Positions 16,787 to 24,933 of a DNA stretch of 64,000 nucleotides are shown piece after piece. Made by a program: the position numbers and the translations under genes. Within the stretch, counting starts at the first letter, position 1; each line of letters begins with the position of its first letter. A model generated the notes under the pieces. It was not told the DNA's origin, did not search any database, and saw only the letters and a program-made list of their open reading frames with translations. The DNA is from Kosakonia sp. SMBL-WEM22 (GTDB lineage: Bacteria; Pseudomonadota; Gammaproteobacteria; Enterobacterales; Enterobacteriaceae): NCBI RefSeq assembly GCF_014490785.1, contig NZ_CP051488.1:1-64000 (forward strand). The letters run 5' to 3'.

Positions 16787-18052
16787 TTAGGCCTGCACGC
16801 TCTGCAAAAAGCGCTGGCGCCAGGGTTTCAGCACAAAGAAGGCGAGCAGCGCGCAGAGAATATCCAGCGTGATCGCGCAGCCAAACACCAGGTTCCAGCT
16901 ACCGGTCTGCTGATAGAGAAGCGCCGCCAGCGGGCCACCGAAGATCGAGCCAATTCCCTGCGAGATATAGAGCCAGCCATAATTAGAGGTGGCATGCTGC
17001 GTACCGAAGGTATCGGTAAGGGTTGCCGGAAAGAGCGAGAAAATTTCGCCCCAGCCGAAAAAGACCACCCCGGAGAGCAGCACAAACAGCAGCGGATCCT
17101 CTTTGCACAACAGCCACAGCGCCATCGCGCACCCTTCCAGACCGAAGGAGACAAACATCATGTTTTCGCGCCCAATGCGATCCGAGATATAGCCGCACAC
17201 GGGGCGCGTTAAGCCATTCATAAACCGGTCGATGGTCATCGCCAGCGGCAGCGCCGCCATGCCGAGCACCGTGACGGCGGTAATGCCGAAATCGTCGGCG
17301 AAAATCGCCATCTGCGAGGTAACCATCAGCCCGGAGGTGGACATCATGGCCATCATCAAAAACATCAGCCAGAAGAGCGGTTTGCGCAGCATCTCTTTTG
17401 GCGCGAAGCTCTTCTCGCTCATTTTTAGCGGGCTATCCACCGGCTGCGCGCTGGCGTGCTGCGGCGCGCGTAACCCCTGGCTGGCGATAAAACCGATGGC
17501 GGCCATCAGCAGGCCGAACTGCCACAGCGTGCTCTCCAGCCCTTTGGCGGCCAGCGATTGCGTCACCGGGAAAGTGGTGAGGATAGCACCCATACCGTAG
17601 CCTGCCGCCACCATCCCTGTGGCAAAGCCGCGTTTTTCGGGGAACCAGCGCACCATTAAACCGACCACGCCAATATAAACAATGCCGGTGCCGAGGCCGC
17701 CGATCACGCCGTAACAGAGGTAAAGCCCCGTCAGGCTGCTGATGTTCGCCGTCAGCATCCAGCTTGCGCCGCTCAGCACGGTACCAATGGCAATCAACCG
17801 GCGTGGGCCAAACTTATCAATCAGCTTGCCCTGAAAGGGGGAAAAGAAGGTTTGCAGAATAATCAGCAGTGAGAAGGTGAGCTGGATCTCCGCCAGCGGC
17901 ACGCCCAGCTTGGCCATAAACGGTTTTGCCAGTAGCGCCCAGACATATTGCGGGCTGGAGATAGAGATCATGCACAGTAAGCCCAGCGCCAGTTGCACCC
18001 ATTTCTTCGACGGGCTCTCTACTACTACGCTGGTTAAGGTTGTATTTGTCAT
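16787..18052 (-). CDS. MFS transporter, oxalate/formate antiporter (OFA) type
   Basis: This is a 421-residue, 12-TM major facilitator protein. It starts MTNTTLTSVVVESPSKKW, with a GGGGTGG SD. The loop 2-3 motif is GKLIDKFGPRR near 76. The OFA-like features GVIGGLGTGIVYIG, WFPEKRGFATGMVAAGYGMG and NYGWLYISQGIGSIFG are present. The family moves small mono- or dicarboxylates; the substrate here is unknown. E. coli has no gene at this position between ibpB and yidE. The 276-bp gap to divergent yidE should hold both promoters; an AGGGC/GCCCT hairpin near 18230 is the only structure seen there. Confidence 0.85.
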   Translation of the reverse strand: MTNTTLTSVVVESPSKKWVQLALGLLCMISISSPQYVWALLAKPFMAKLGVPLAEIQLTFSLLIILQTFFSPFQGKLIDKFGPRRLIAIGTVLSGASWMLTANISSLTGLYLCYGVIGGLGTGIVYIGVVGLMVRWFPEKRGFATGMVAAGYGMGAILTTFPVTQSLAAKGLESTLWQFGLLMAAIGFIASQGLRAPQHASAQPVDSPLKMSEKSFAPKEMLRKPLFWLMFLMMAMMSTSGLMVTSQMAIFADDFGITAVTVLGMAALPLAMTIDRFMNGLTRPVCGYISDRIGRENMMFVSFGLEGCAMALWLLCKEDPLLFVLLSGVVFFGWGEIFSLFPATLTDTFGTQHATSNYGWLYISQGIGSIFGGPLAALLYQQTGSWNLVFGCAITLDILCALLAFFVLKPWRQRFLQSVQA

Positions 18053-18328
18053 TCTGCCACCCCTGTTGTTAACAAAAACGGAGTGGTGCATTAACCGTGC
18101 CATAACCTGCCAGCACACGACTCATCAGGGGATCGTTCGCAGGCACAGGGTTTCTCCTGCGGATAAAGGCCTCAGCTATGCGTTAATTGAGAGCAGCATC
18201 ACATTCTATGGTGCGCTGCTCGCCACATTAGAGGGCGCAAATAGCCCTGCACTTTGTGCGCCATCGCCCATAAAACCGCCCTCTTCTCTGCCAGAATTAG
18301 CCTGATCATCATGGAAAGGGATTCGATC

Positions 18329-19999
18329 ATGAGTGAGATAGCGTTAATGGTTAGCGTGCTGGCGCTGGTAGCAGTGGTCGGGCTGTGGATCGGCAATATC
18401 AAAATACGCGGCATCGGCTTGGGTATTGGCGGCGTGTTGTTTGGCGGGATTATTGTTGGGCACATCGCCGATCGGCTGGGAATGACCTTAAGCGGGCCGA
18501 TGCTGCTGTTCGTGCAGGAGTTCGGCCTGATCCTCTTCGTCTACACCATTGGCATCCAGGTCGGGCCGGGGTTCTTTGCCTCGCTGCGCGTCTCGGGCCT
18601 GCGCCTCAACCTCTTCGCCATATTGATTGTGCTGCTCGGCGGCCTGGTGACGGCGATCCTGCATAAACTTTTCGCCATTCCGCTGCCGGTGGTGCTCGGT
18701 ATCTTCTCCGGCGCGGTGACCAATACGCCCGCCCTTGGCGCCGGGCAGCAGATCCTGCGTGATTTGGGCCTCTCTACCGAGCAGCTGGATGTGATGGGCA
18801 CCAGCTATGCGATGGCCTACCCATTCGGCATCTGCGGCATTTTACTGAGCATGTGGCTGCTACGGGTGCTGTTTCGCGTCAATGTGGATGAGGAGGCCCG
18901 CAAGCACGACACCACCCTCAATAGCGGCGTCTCGCATATTCGCACCATCAATGTTCGGGTGGAAAACAGCAACCTTAACAATATGGCGATTCAGGATGTG
19001 CCGCTGCTTAACAGCGACAAAATCATCTGTTCCCGTCTGAAACGGGACGAGCTGCTGATGGTGCCCTCGCCCACCACGGTAATTCAGGCGGGCGATCTGC
19101 TGCACCTGGTCGGCCTGCCGCGCGATCTGCATAACGCCCAGTTAGTGATTGGCAAAGAGGTGGAGACCTCGCTCTCGACGCGCGGCACCGATCTGCGCGT
19201 TGAGCGGGTGGTGGTGACCAATGAAAAAGTGCTGGGGAAAAAGATCCGCGATCTGCAACTGAAAGAGCGCTACGACGTGGTAATTTCACGCCTTAATCGC
19301 GCCGGGGTGGAGCTGGTGGCCAGCTCCGATGCCAGCCTGCAGTTTGGCGATATCCTCAATCTGGTTGGCCGCCCGGCGGCGATTGAGGCGGTAGCCAGCG
19401 AAGTGGGCAACGCGCAGCAAAAATTACAGCAGGTGCAGATGCTGCCGGTGTTTATCGGCATCGGCCTCGGTGTGCTGCTCGGCTCGGTGCCGCTGTTCAT
19501 TCCCGGTTTTCCGGTAGCCTTAAAGCTTGGGCTGGCGGGCGGGCCGCTGATTATGGCACTGATCCTCGGGCGCATCGGCACCCTCGGCAAGCTCTACTGG
19601 TTTATGCCGCCGAGCGCCAACCTGGCGCTGCGCGAGCTCGGCATTGTGCTGTTTCTGGCCGTTGTCGGCTTGAAGTCCGGCGGTGATTTCTTTGCCACAC
19701 TAACTCACGGCGAAGGCGTGACGTGGATGTGCTACGGCATCTTTATTACCGCCATTCCGCTGCTGACCGTCGGCGTGCTGGCGCGGATGCTCGGCAACAT
19801 GAACTACTTAACCCTCTGCGGTATGCTCGCCGGGTCAATGACCGATCCGCCGGCGCTGGCCTTCGCCAACAATCTGCATGCCACCAGCGGCGCGGCGGCG
19901 CTCTCCTATGCGACGGTTTATCCGCTGGTGATGTTTTTGCGCATTATTACCCCGCAGCTGCTGGCGGTGCTATTTTGGGGGCTGGGCCAGGCGTTTTAG
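18329..19999 (+). CDS. yidE: Putative transporter YidE (AspT/YidE-YbjL family)
   Basis: This is an inner-membrane protein of the aspartate:alanine exchanger family. With the start MSEIALMVSVLALVAVVGLW it has 556 residues (E. coli 553). Two membrane halves, each with the family motif (GAVTNTPALGAGQQ near 135 and GSMTDPPALAFANN near 505), flank two cytoplasmic RCK_C/TrkA-C domains (about 190-370). The substrate is unknown. Earlier in-frame starts are rejected because homology begins at MSEIAL. yidH follows after 33 nt. Confidence 0.95.
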   Translation: MSEIALMVSVLALVAVVGLWIGNIKIRGIGLGIGGVLFGGIIVGHIADRLGMTLSGPMLLFVQEFGLILFVYTIGIQVGPGFFASLRVSGLRLNLFAILIVLLGGLVTAILHKLFAIPLPVVLGIFSGAVTNTPALGAGQQILRDLGLSTEQLDVMGTSYAMAYPFGICGILLSMWLLRVLFRVNVDEEARKHDTTLNSGVSHIRTINVRVENSNLNNMAIQDVPLLNSDKIICSRLKRDELLMVPSPTTVIQAGDLLHLVGLPRDLHNAQLVIGKEVETSLSTRGTDLRVERVVVTNEKVLGKKIRDLQLKERYDVVISRLNRAGVELVASSDASLQFGDILNLVGRPAAIEAVASEVGNAQQKLQQVQMLPVFIGIGLGVLLGSVPLFIPGFPVALKLGLAGGPLIMALILGRIGTLGKLYWFMPPSANLALRELGIVLFLAVVGLKSGGDFFATLTHGEGVTWMCYGIFITAIPLLTVGVLARMLGNMNYLTLCGMLAGSMTDPPALAFANNLHATSGAAALSYATVYPLVMFLRIITPQLLAVLFWGLGQAF

Positions 20000-20032
20000 C
20001 CTGGCGAATGGCCTGCTTTATAAGGAGTATTG

Positions 20033-20380
20033 ATGAAAATCTCCCGCGTTGGCGAAGCGCCCGATTACCGCTTTTCTCTGGCCAACGAACGCACCTTTCT
20101 TGCCTGGATCCGCACCGCGCTGGGCTTTCTCGCTGCGGGCGTCGGGCTTGATCAGCTGGCGCCGCAGTTTGCCACGCCACTGATACGCGAAACGCTGGCA
20201 CTGCTGCTTTGCCTCTTCGCCGGGGCGCTGGCGCTCTATGGTTATCTGCGCTGGTTGCGTAATGAGAAAGCGATGCGCTTAAAAGAGGATCTGCCCTACA
20301 CCCGCACGCTACTGCTCATCAGCGTGGCGCTGGCGGTGGTCGCCGCGGTGGTAATGGTGCTGGTGTTCTATGCCGGATAG
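20033..20380 (+). CDS. yidH: Inner membrane protein YidH (DUF202)
   Basis: A 115-residue protein with three predicted TM segments (about 28-45, 50-68 and 90-112). The DUF202 motif RFSLANERTFLAWIRTALGF is at the start. It matches E. coli YidH nearly throughout. AAGGAG gives the SD for the ATG at 20033. It overlaps yidG by 11 nt. The function is unknown; this pair always travels together in enterobacteria. Confidence 0.95.
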   Translation: MKISRVGEAPDYRFSLANERTFLAWIRTALGFLAAGVGLDQLAPQFATPLIRETLALLLCLFAGALALYGYLRWLRNEKAMRLKEDLPYTRTLLLISVALAVVAAVVMVLVFYAG

Positions 20381-20720
20381 CCGCAAAGCGCGCCGCGCCG
20401 TCGATCCCGGTTTGCAGCCGGAGCGCACGTCCCTCGCCTGGCTACGCACGCTGTTCGGCTATGGCGCGTTGATGGCGCTGGCAGTAAAGCATAACTGGCA
20501 GCAATCGGGCACGCCGTTCTGGATCTCCCTCGCGCTGCTGGCGCTGGTAGCGGGTATTCTCTGGCGTTACACCCATCTACGGCAGCGAATGGATGTTAAC
20601 GCCGGTGACTTTGCGCTACCCGGCAGCGTGCGTGATAAGTTGCTTATCGCCCTTGGCGTCTTCTCTCTCGCCCTGCTGTTCGCCGTCACTCATATTCGCC
20701 AGTTATGGCTTCTGCTCTGA
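20370..20720 (+). CDS. yidG: Inner membrane protein YidG (DUF202)
   Basis: This second DUF202 protein has 116 residues and three predicted TM segments. The motif DPGLQPERTSLAWLRTLFGY near 12-31 parallels the start of YidH. It is translationally coupled to yidH through an 11-nt overlap. The function is unknown; the tandem suggests a hetero-oligomeric membrane complex. yidF of E. coli does not follow here. Confidence 0.95.
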   Translation: MPDSRKARRAVDPGLQPERTSLAWLRTLFGYGALMALAVKHNWQQSGTPFWISLALLALVAGILWRYTHLRQRMDVNAGDFALPGSVRDKLLIALGVFSLALLFAVTHIRQLWLLL

Positions 20721-20814
20721 GTGCGGGAAGAATTTATTACGCTTTGCCGCTACGCGCGCCGGGCAAAAGCATGCTAAATACATGTAATCACCCCCGATTT
20801 TCGCAAGGTCAACC

Positions 20815-21903
20815 GTGTTAAAGCCACTGATTGCTGTTGTTATGTTGCTGGCGGCAACCGCTGTAAATGCCGCCGATACTCCGCTGACGGCGGCGCGTTA
20901 CGCGCAGCAGTTGGGCGTTGGCATGGATGTTGACTGGGCGCGCACCGAACGCGGTATACGCGAATTTGATCCGCTGGTAGTGCGTGATTTTTACAATGCG
21001 GGTATTCGCCATGTGCGTATTCGCGTGGCGGATAATATGACCGAAGCGCGGCTGATCCACCTGCGTAAGCTGGTCGAAGCCTGCGAAGCCTATGGTGTAA
21101 CGCCGATCATCGCTTATCAGGCTGATGGCTTTAAGGCCGATCCCAACGCCAAAACTGAAGCGCAGCTGGTGGCCTGGTGGAAGACGGTCGGGCAATTTTT
21201 TGGTAGCGAGCATCCGACGCTCGGTTTTGATGTCATTTATGAACCCGCCGACAAACTGAACCGCGATCTGCCCGCTTTAAACCGCACTTACGACAACGTG
21301 GTGCGCACCCTGCATCAGATTGATGCCCAGCGCATGATCTTCATTGCCCCGCGATTGCGCGCCGCGCCTGAAGATCTCTCATCGCTGCGTCTGCCGGCGC
21401 ACAGCCAGAACTACCTGTTGGCGGAGTGGCATATCTTTCCGTGGGGGCCGCTGAAAACCAACGGCAAATACCCGTGGACTTCCGGTACGGCGGCAGAAAA
21501 AGCGGCGATCCGCGCCCGCATTGCTGCGGCGCTGCGCTGGCAGCAAAAAACCGGTCACGCCAGTTGGGTCGGTGGCTGGGCGGTAGGCGAGTCGATAAAA
21601 AATGCACCGACCGCCTCGCAGATGGCTTTCGCCCGCTTTATGGCCTGCGAGCTGAACCGGGCAAAAATCCCGTATGCGATCAATGCCGATACGCAGTTTT
21701 ATGATGGGGAAGAGGGCGCATGGCGGCCTGCGCCCGCGCCACTGCTAAAAGAGATGATTACGCCAACCTGTGAAAAACCCGACCTGAAGCCGGGCCATCA
21801 TGAGGTTAAACCGCCGGTTCGTGGTGGCCAGGGCGCGACGCCAGCGGTAGCCAGCACAGCACAATCAGCAGCCCGGCCAGCGTCATCAGCATCCCAAGGC
21901 TAA
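20815..21903 (+). CDS. Secreted glycoside hydrolase, GH5 (cellulase-like) family
   Basis: This 362-residue protein has a signal peptide (LIAVVMLLAATAVNA, cut near ANA-AD). It has a GH5-type barrel: GMDVDWARTERGIREFD, GIRHVRIRVADN, VIYEPADKLNRD with the probable acid/base Glu, LAEWHIFPWGP, and WVGGWAVGES with the probable nucleophile Glu. The usual Asn before the acid/base Glu is Tyr here, so the substrate may differ from cellulose. It starts with GTG after AAGGTC. The last 33 codons, a Pro/Ala/Ser-rich tail, lie antisense to the 3' end of emrD and probably lie outside the fold. Confidence 0.8.
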   Translation: MLKPLIAVVMLLAATAVNAADTPLTAARYAQQLGVGMDVDWARTERGIREFDPLVVRDFYNAGIRHVRIRVADNMTEARLIHLRKLVEACEAYGVTPIIAYQADGFKADPNAKTEAQLVAWWKTVGQFFGSEHPTLGFDVIYEPADKLNRDLPALNRTYDNVVRTLHQIDAQRMIFIAPRLRAAPEDLSSLRLPAHSQNYLLAEWHIFPWGPLKTNGKYPWTSGTAAEKAAIRARIAAALRWQQKTGHASWVGGWAVGESIKNAPTASQMAFARFMACELNRAKIPYAINADTQFYDGEEGAWRPAPAPLLKEMITPTCEKPDLKPGHHEVKPPVRGGQGATPAVASTAQSAARPASSASQG

Positions 21904-22990
21904 ACTGGCTGTTTTGCGGCAGCTGTGCGGAAAGCCACGCCAGCCCGCCGGAGCCCATATTCTGCAGGCCGCCAATCAGCGCGCCCGCCGTGCCTGCCAG
22001 GAAGGGGAACGGCTCCATTGCACCGCTGGTCGCCAGCGGGAAGAGCATCCCGGCACCGAAGAAGAAGAGCGCAGCGGGCACCACTAAGGTCCAGATAGTC
22101 ATCACGCCCAGAATTCCGGGGATCCACATCAGAATACCGGCCAACAGGCAGCTTAACGACGCCTGCCACATCAGCGTGGTGAAGCGTTTATTCTGCCGCC
22201 CGGCAAACCACGCGCCGAAAAATGCCGCCGGAATAGGCAGGATAAACAGCACGCTCACCATCATACTGTTCAGCCCCAGCACGCCACCCATCAGCACCCC
22301 GGAGCAGGCCTCAAACACCGCAATGCCCGCCAGGCCGCCAATCAGCATCAGCAGATAACAGCTAAACGCACCGTTACCGAGCAGGGTTTTATAGCTGGTG
22401 ATAAGCCGCGAGCGCGGCGCATCCAACGGGCGCGTTTCCGGCATCCAGCGCGCCATGCTGTAAGTGACAATCACGCACAGCACCAGCAAGAAGATAAAGC
22501 AGGCGCGCCAGTTCACCAGCGTATTGATCACGCCGCCAATCAGCGGTGCTAGCAGCGGGCTGACCAGAATCCCCATATTTAACAAGCTATTGGCATGACG
22601 AAGCTCGCTGCCCGCGTAGAGGTCGCGCGGTAGGGTACGCGCCATCACGCCGCCGACGCCGGTGCCGACGCCTTGCAGGGCACTGGCAAGGATCAGCACC
22701 AGTAAACTGTTAGTGGTGATAGCGATAAGCGTCGCCAGCATGAAAATGGACATGCCCGCGAGGATCACCGGGCGGCGCCCCACTCTGTCGGCCAGCGGGC
22801 CGTAAAAGAGCTGCGAGACGCCATAGGTCAGCAAGTAGGCTGCCATCACGCTCTGCACCGCCCCTTTATTTACCGCCAGGTCATGCGCCATATCGGCCAT
22901 CGCTGGAATATAGATGGTTTGCGCCATCTGGCCGACCGCGACCAGAAGCACCAGCATCAATAACAAATTGACGTTTCTCTGCCTTTTCAT
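21806..22990 (-). CDS. emrD: Multidrug efflux MFS transporter EmrD
   Basis: EmrD is a 12-TM proton-driven exporter of amphipathic drugs and uncouplers in the inner membrane. The 394 residues equal the E. coli length. It starts MKRQRNVNLLLMLVLLVAVGQ. Motif A is GPLADRVGRRPVIL near 68. The antiporter motif C region is GILVSPLLAPLIGG. Its 3' end overlaps the convergent GH5 gene by 98 bp. Confidence 0.96.
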   Translation of the reverse strand: MKRQRNVNLLLMLVLLVAVGQMAQTIYIPAMADMAHDLAVNKGAVQSVMAAYLLTYGVSQLFYGPLADRVGRRPVILAGMSIFMLATLIAITTNSLLVLILASALQGVGTGVGGVMARTLPRDLYAGSELRHANSLLNMGILVSPLLAPLIGGVINTLVNWRACFIFLLVLCVIVTYSMARWMPETRPLDAPRSRLITSYKTLLGNGAFSCYLLMLIGGLAGIAVFEACSGVLMGGVLGLNSMMVSVLFILPIPAAFFGAWFAGRQNKRFTTLMWQASLSCLLAGILMWIPGILGVMTIWTLVVPAALFFFGAGMLFPLATSGAMEPFPFLAGTAGALIGGLQNMGSGGLAWLSAQLPQNSQFSLGMLMTLAGLLIVLCWLPLASRPGHHEPAV

Positions 22991-23167
22991 ATCGATGATT
23001 ACTTTTAAAAATGGGAAAATTAAAGAATATATAGCTGCAATTCAGCCTGATTTGCGGAGGAATCTACCACAACACGCGAGGTGAGCCACCAGGTGACTGA
23101 GTAATTGGCAGAGGCTGCCAGGCAGGATTTCTAAACAATTATCGGCAACTTTTGTTGCCATAATGAT

Positions 23168-24001
23168 CTACGAGAGGCGCAGCAGGATCGCGCCGGCGGC
23201 AATACCGCAGGCGGCGACAACGCGCACGCCCGCTACGCGCTCTTTGAGCACAAAACAGGCCAGCAGCGCGCCGAAGAGTATCGAAGTTTCGCGCAGCGCA
23301 GCGACTACCGCCAGCGGGGCTTGCGTCATCGCCCATAGCGCCAGGCCATAGGAGCCGAGTGTCCCGATGCCGCCAGGCAGGCCTGATTTCCAGTTAGCGA
23401 TCAGATAACGGGAAACAGCGTGGCGGCGCGCCACCATCGCCCATAGCAGCAGGCAGAAACCGTTGAGGAAGAAGGTCCAGAGGGTGTACCCGAGCGCCGT
23501 ACCGGAGAGACGCACGCCGGTGCCATCTACCAGCGTATAGCTGGCGATAAAACAGGCGTTAAGCAGCGCCAGCCAGATCCCGGTGCGCGACTGGCTGCGC
23601 CCGTTGAATGCCATGCCGAGAATGGACAGGCAGATCACCGCAATCCCGCCCCACGCTAGCGCGCTCAGGGCATCACCGAGAAACAGCACGCTGACTAGCG
23701 CCACCAGCAGCGGCGCGGTACCGCGCATCAGCGGGTAGGTCTGGCTCATCTCGGAGACCTGGTAGGTTTTGGCGACCAGCACGGTATAAATCACCTGCAA
23801 CGCGCAGGAGAGCGCGAGATACGGCGCGCTGGCAAGCGCAGGCTGGGGAGAAAAAGGGAGTAGTACCAGCGCGATCAGCGCAGCGAAGCCGCTCACGGCA
23901 ATGGCGGAGTAGAGCTTGTCGCTGCCCGCTTTGACGATGGCATTCCAGCTGGCGTGGAGCAGCGCGGCGAAGAGCAGTATGCAGAAAACCGAAAGCGTCA
24001 T
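23168..24001 (-). CDS. EamA/DMT-family transporter
   Basis: This is a 10-TM drug/metabolite transporter with two EamA repeats of about five TM each: residues 1-130 (LLHASWNAIVKAGSDK) and 140-277 (LALLNACFIASYTLVDG, then LRETSILFGALLACFVLKER). The start at 24001 (MTLSVF) gives 277 residues and has AGG nine nt before it; the alternative at 24040 adds 13 residues without an SD. The substrate is unknown. It lies between emrD and tisB, where E. coli has no such gene. Confidence 0.85.
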   Translation of the reverse strand: MTLSVFCILLFAALLHASWNAIVKAGSDKLYSAIAVSGFAALIALVLLPFSPQPALASAPYLALSCALQVIYTVLVAKTYQVSEMSQTYPLMRGTAPLLVALVSVLFLGDALSALAWGGIAVICLSILGMAFNGRSQSRTGIWLALLNACFIASYTLVDGTGVRLSGTALGYTLWTFFLNGFCLLLWAMVARRHAVSRYLIANWKSGLPGGIGTLGSYGLALWAMTQAPLAVVAALRETSILFGALLACFVLKERVAGVRVVAACGIAAGAILLRLS

Positions 24002-24120
24002 GGCGACCTGCGCACGGGAAATGTCACCAAAATGTAACATGACCGGCGCAAGGCGCGCCAGAACGCGAATGTGAAAGGGGGGCGGTTGCCCACCCCCCTT
24101 TGGTGCGACTTGAACCTGAG

Positions 24121-24210
24121 TTAACGAACAAACTTCAGGACTGCTTCAAGTAGTTGCAACAAGGCAACAATGAGTTTCAGGATCAGGATAACCATCTCCG
24201 TCTGGCCCAT
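24121..24210 (-). CDS. tisB: SOS-induced membrane toxin TisB
   Basis: A 29-residue amphipathic helix peptide reads MGQTEMVILILKLIVALLQL then LEAVLKFVR. The core ILILKLIVA-LQLL-AVLK matches E. coli TisB at almost every position. TisB inserts in the inner membrane, lowers the proton motive force and promotes persistence after DNA damage. The gene sits between emrD and ivbL and diverges from ivbL, as in E. coli. Its mRNA leader (about 24211-24390) carries the target of antisense RNA IstR-1 at 24277-24295, and a LexA box lies upstream. Confidence 0.93.
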   Translation of the reverse strand: MGQTEMVILILKLIVALLQLLEAVLKFVR

Positions 24211-24400
24211 ACGCATCTCCTCAGGTAAAGGAGCACCGGCTGACTTACCTTTCCGCTGCCTGTTATCAGCCGTGTTGTTGGCGTAACGCAGTGTGCTCTC
24301 AAGGGGTTAAGGCGCTGACGGCACCACCCGTTTCAGCCAGGACTTAGCGCGCCGTAGTTGCGGCCCCCACACAGATGCGCAACATCAGTATATGCGAGCA

Positions 24401-24416
24401 CTGTATTTATATACAG
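24401..24416. promoter_or_regulatory. LexA box controlling tisB and IstR-2
   Basis: CTGTATTTATATACAG fits CTG-N10-CAG with an AT-rich core and flanking A and TA. It lies upstream of tisB and before istR, as in E. coli, where LexA represses tisAB and IstR-2. Confidence 0.9.
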
Positions 24417-24512
24417 TAATTATTGGTTGTTTTTGCGACGTTGAACCATACTTAATGCGGATGATTACGCCTGGAAATTGCGCAATCAGACGATATAGCG
24501 TATAGTTCCGCT

Positions 24513-24588
24513 GTTGACGTAACGCAGTGTGATTGCGGTCACCAGCCGCAAAAGCTGCAAAAAAAACCTCGCTCCGGCGGGGTTTTTT
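24513..24588 (+). ncRNA. istR: Antisense RNA antitoxin IstR-1
   Basis: This is a 76-nt RNA that starts near GTTGACGTAACGCAGTGTG and ends in the terminator hairpin AACCTCGC-TCCG-GCGGGGTT plus T6. The 14-nt block CGTAACGCAGTGTG (24518-24531) is repeated on the same strand at 24282-24295. Because tisB is transcribed from the other strand, IstR-1 pairs with the tisB leader over up to 19 positions (one mismatch). This matches the E. coli standby-site mechanism. The longer IstR-2 would start upstream, near the LexA box. Confidence 0.9.
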
Positions 24589-24729
24589 GTTTTCATCGCC
24601 ACACTAAGAAATGTGATCAATGGCCCACTTCGCTGCCGGTGCGTAAAAAGCAGTTGTCGGCGAATCATTCCTGTGTTTGTATAAATCTCGTTAAGACAAA
24701 ACGATTGTTCACACAACAACAGGTCCCCC

Positions 24730-24828
24730 ATGAACGCTGCCACTAAACCGATGAACCTACTAAAAACCGCGCACAACGCCGCGGTGGTCGTCGTGCGTGT
24801 GGTGGTGGTCGTCGGCAATGCGCCGTAG
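24730..24828 (+). CDS. ivbL: ilvBN leader peptide IvbL
   Basis: A 32-codon leader ends AAVVVVRVVVVVGNAP, with nine Val codons, and is the same length and C-terminus as E. coli IvbL. Ribosome stalling at these Val codons under valine/leucine shortage prevents the attenuator at 24853-24890 and allows ilvBN expression. A -10-like TATAAAT lies near 24680, and a TGTGA half-site at 24612-24616 may be a CRP site. Confidence 0.95.
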   Translation: MNAATKPMNLLKTAHNAAVVVVRVVVVVGNAP

Positions 24829-24852
24829 GGTCCGGAACAACACACGATTCCA

Positions 24853-24890
24853 AAACCCCGCCGGCGCAAACCGGGCGGGGTTTCTAGTTT
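24853..24890 (+). terminator. Transcription attenuator of ilvBN
   Basis: A GC-rich hairpin, AAACCCCGCCGG then CGCAAA then CCGGGCGGGGTTT, is followed by TCTAGTTTT. It lies between the ivbL stop and ilvB and is the terminator stem of valine/leucine attenuation. Confidence 0.9.
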
Positions 24891-24933
24891 TATCCCTCCC
24901 GGAAAGTCGGCCCAGAATAAGAAGGACTGGAGC

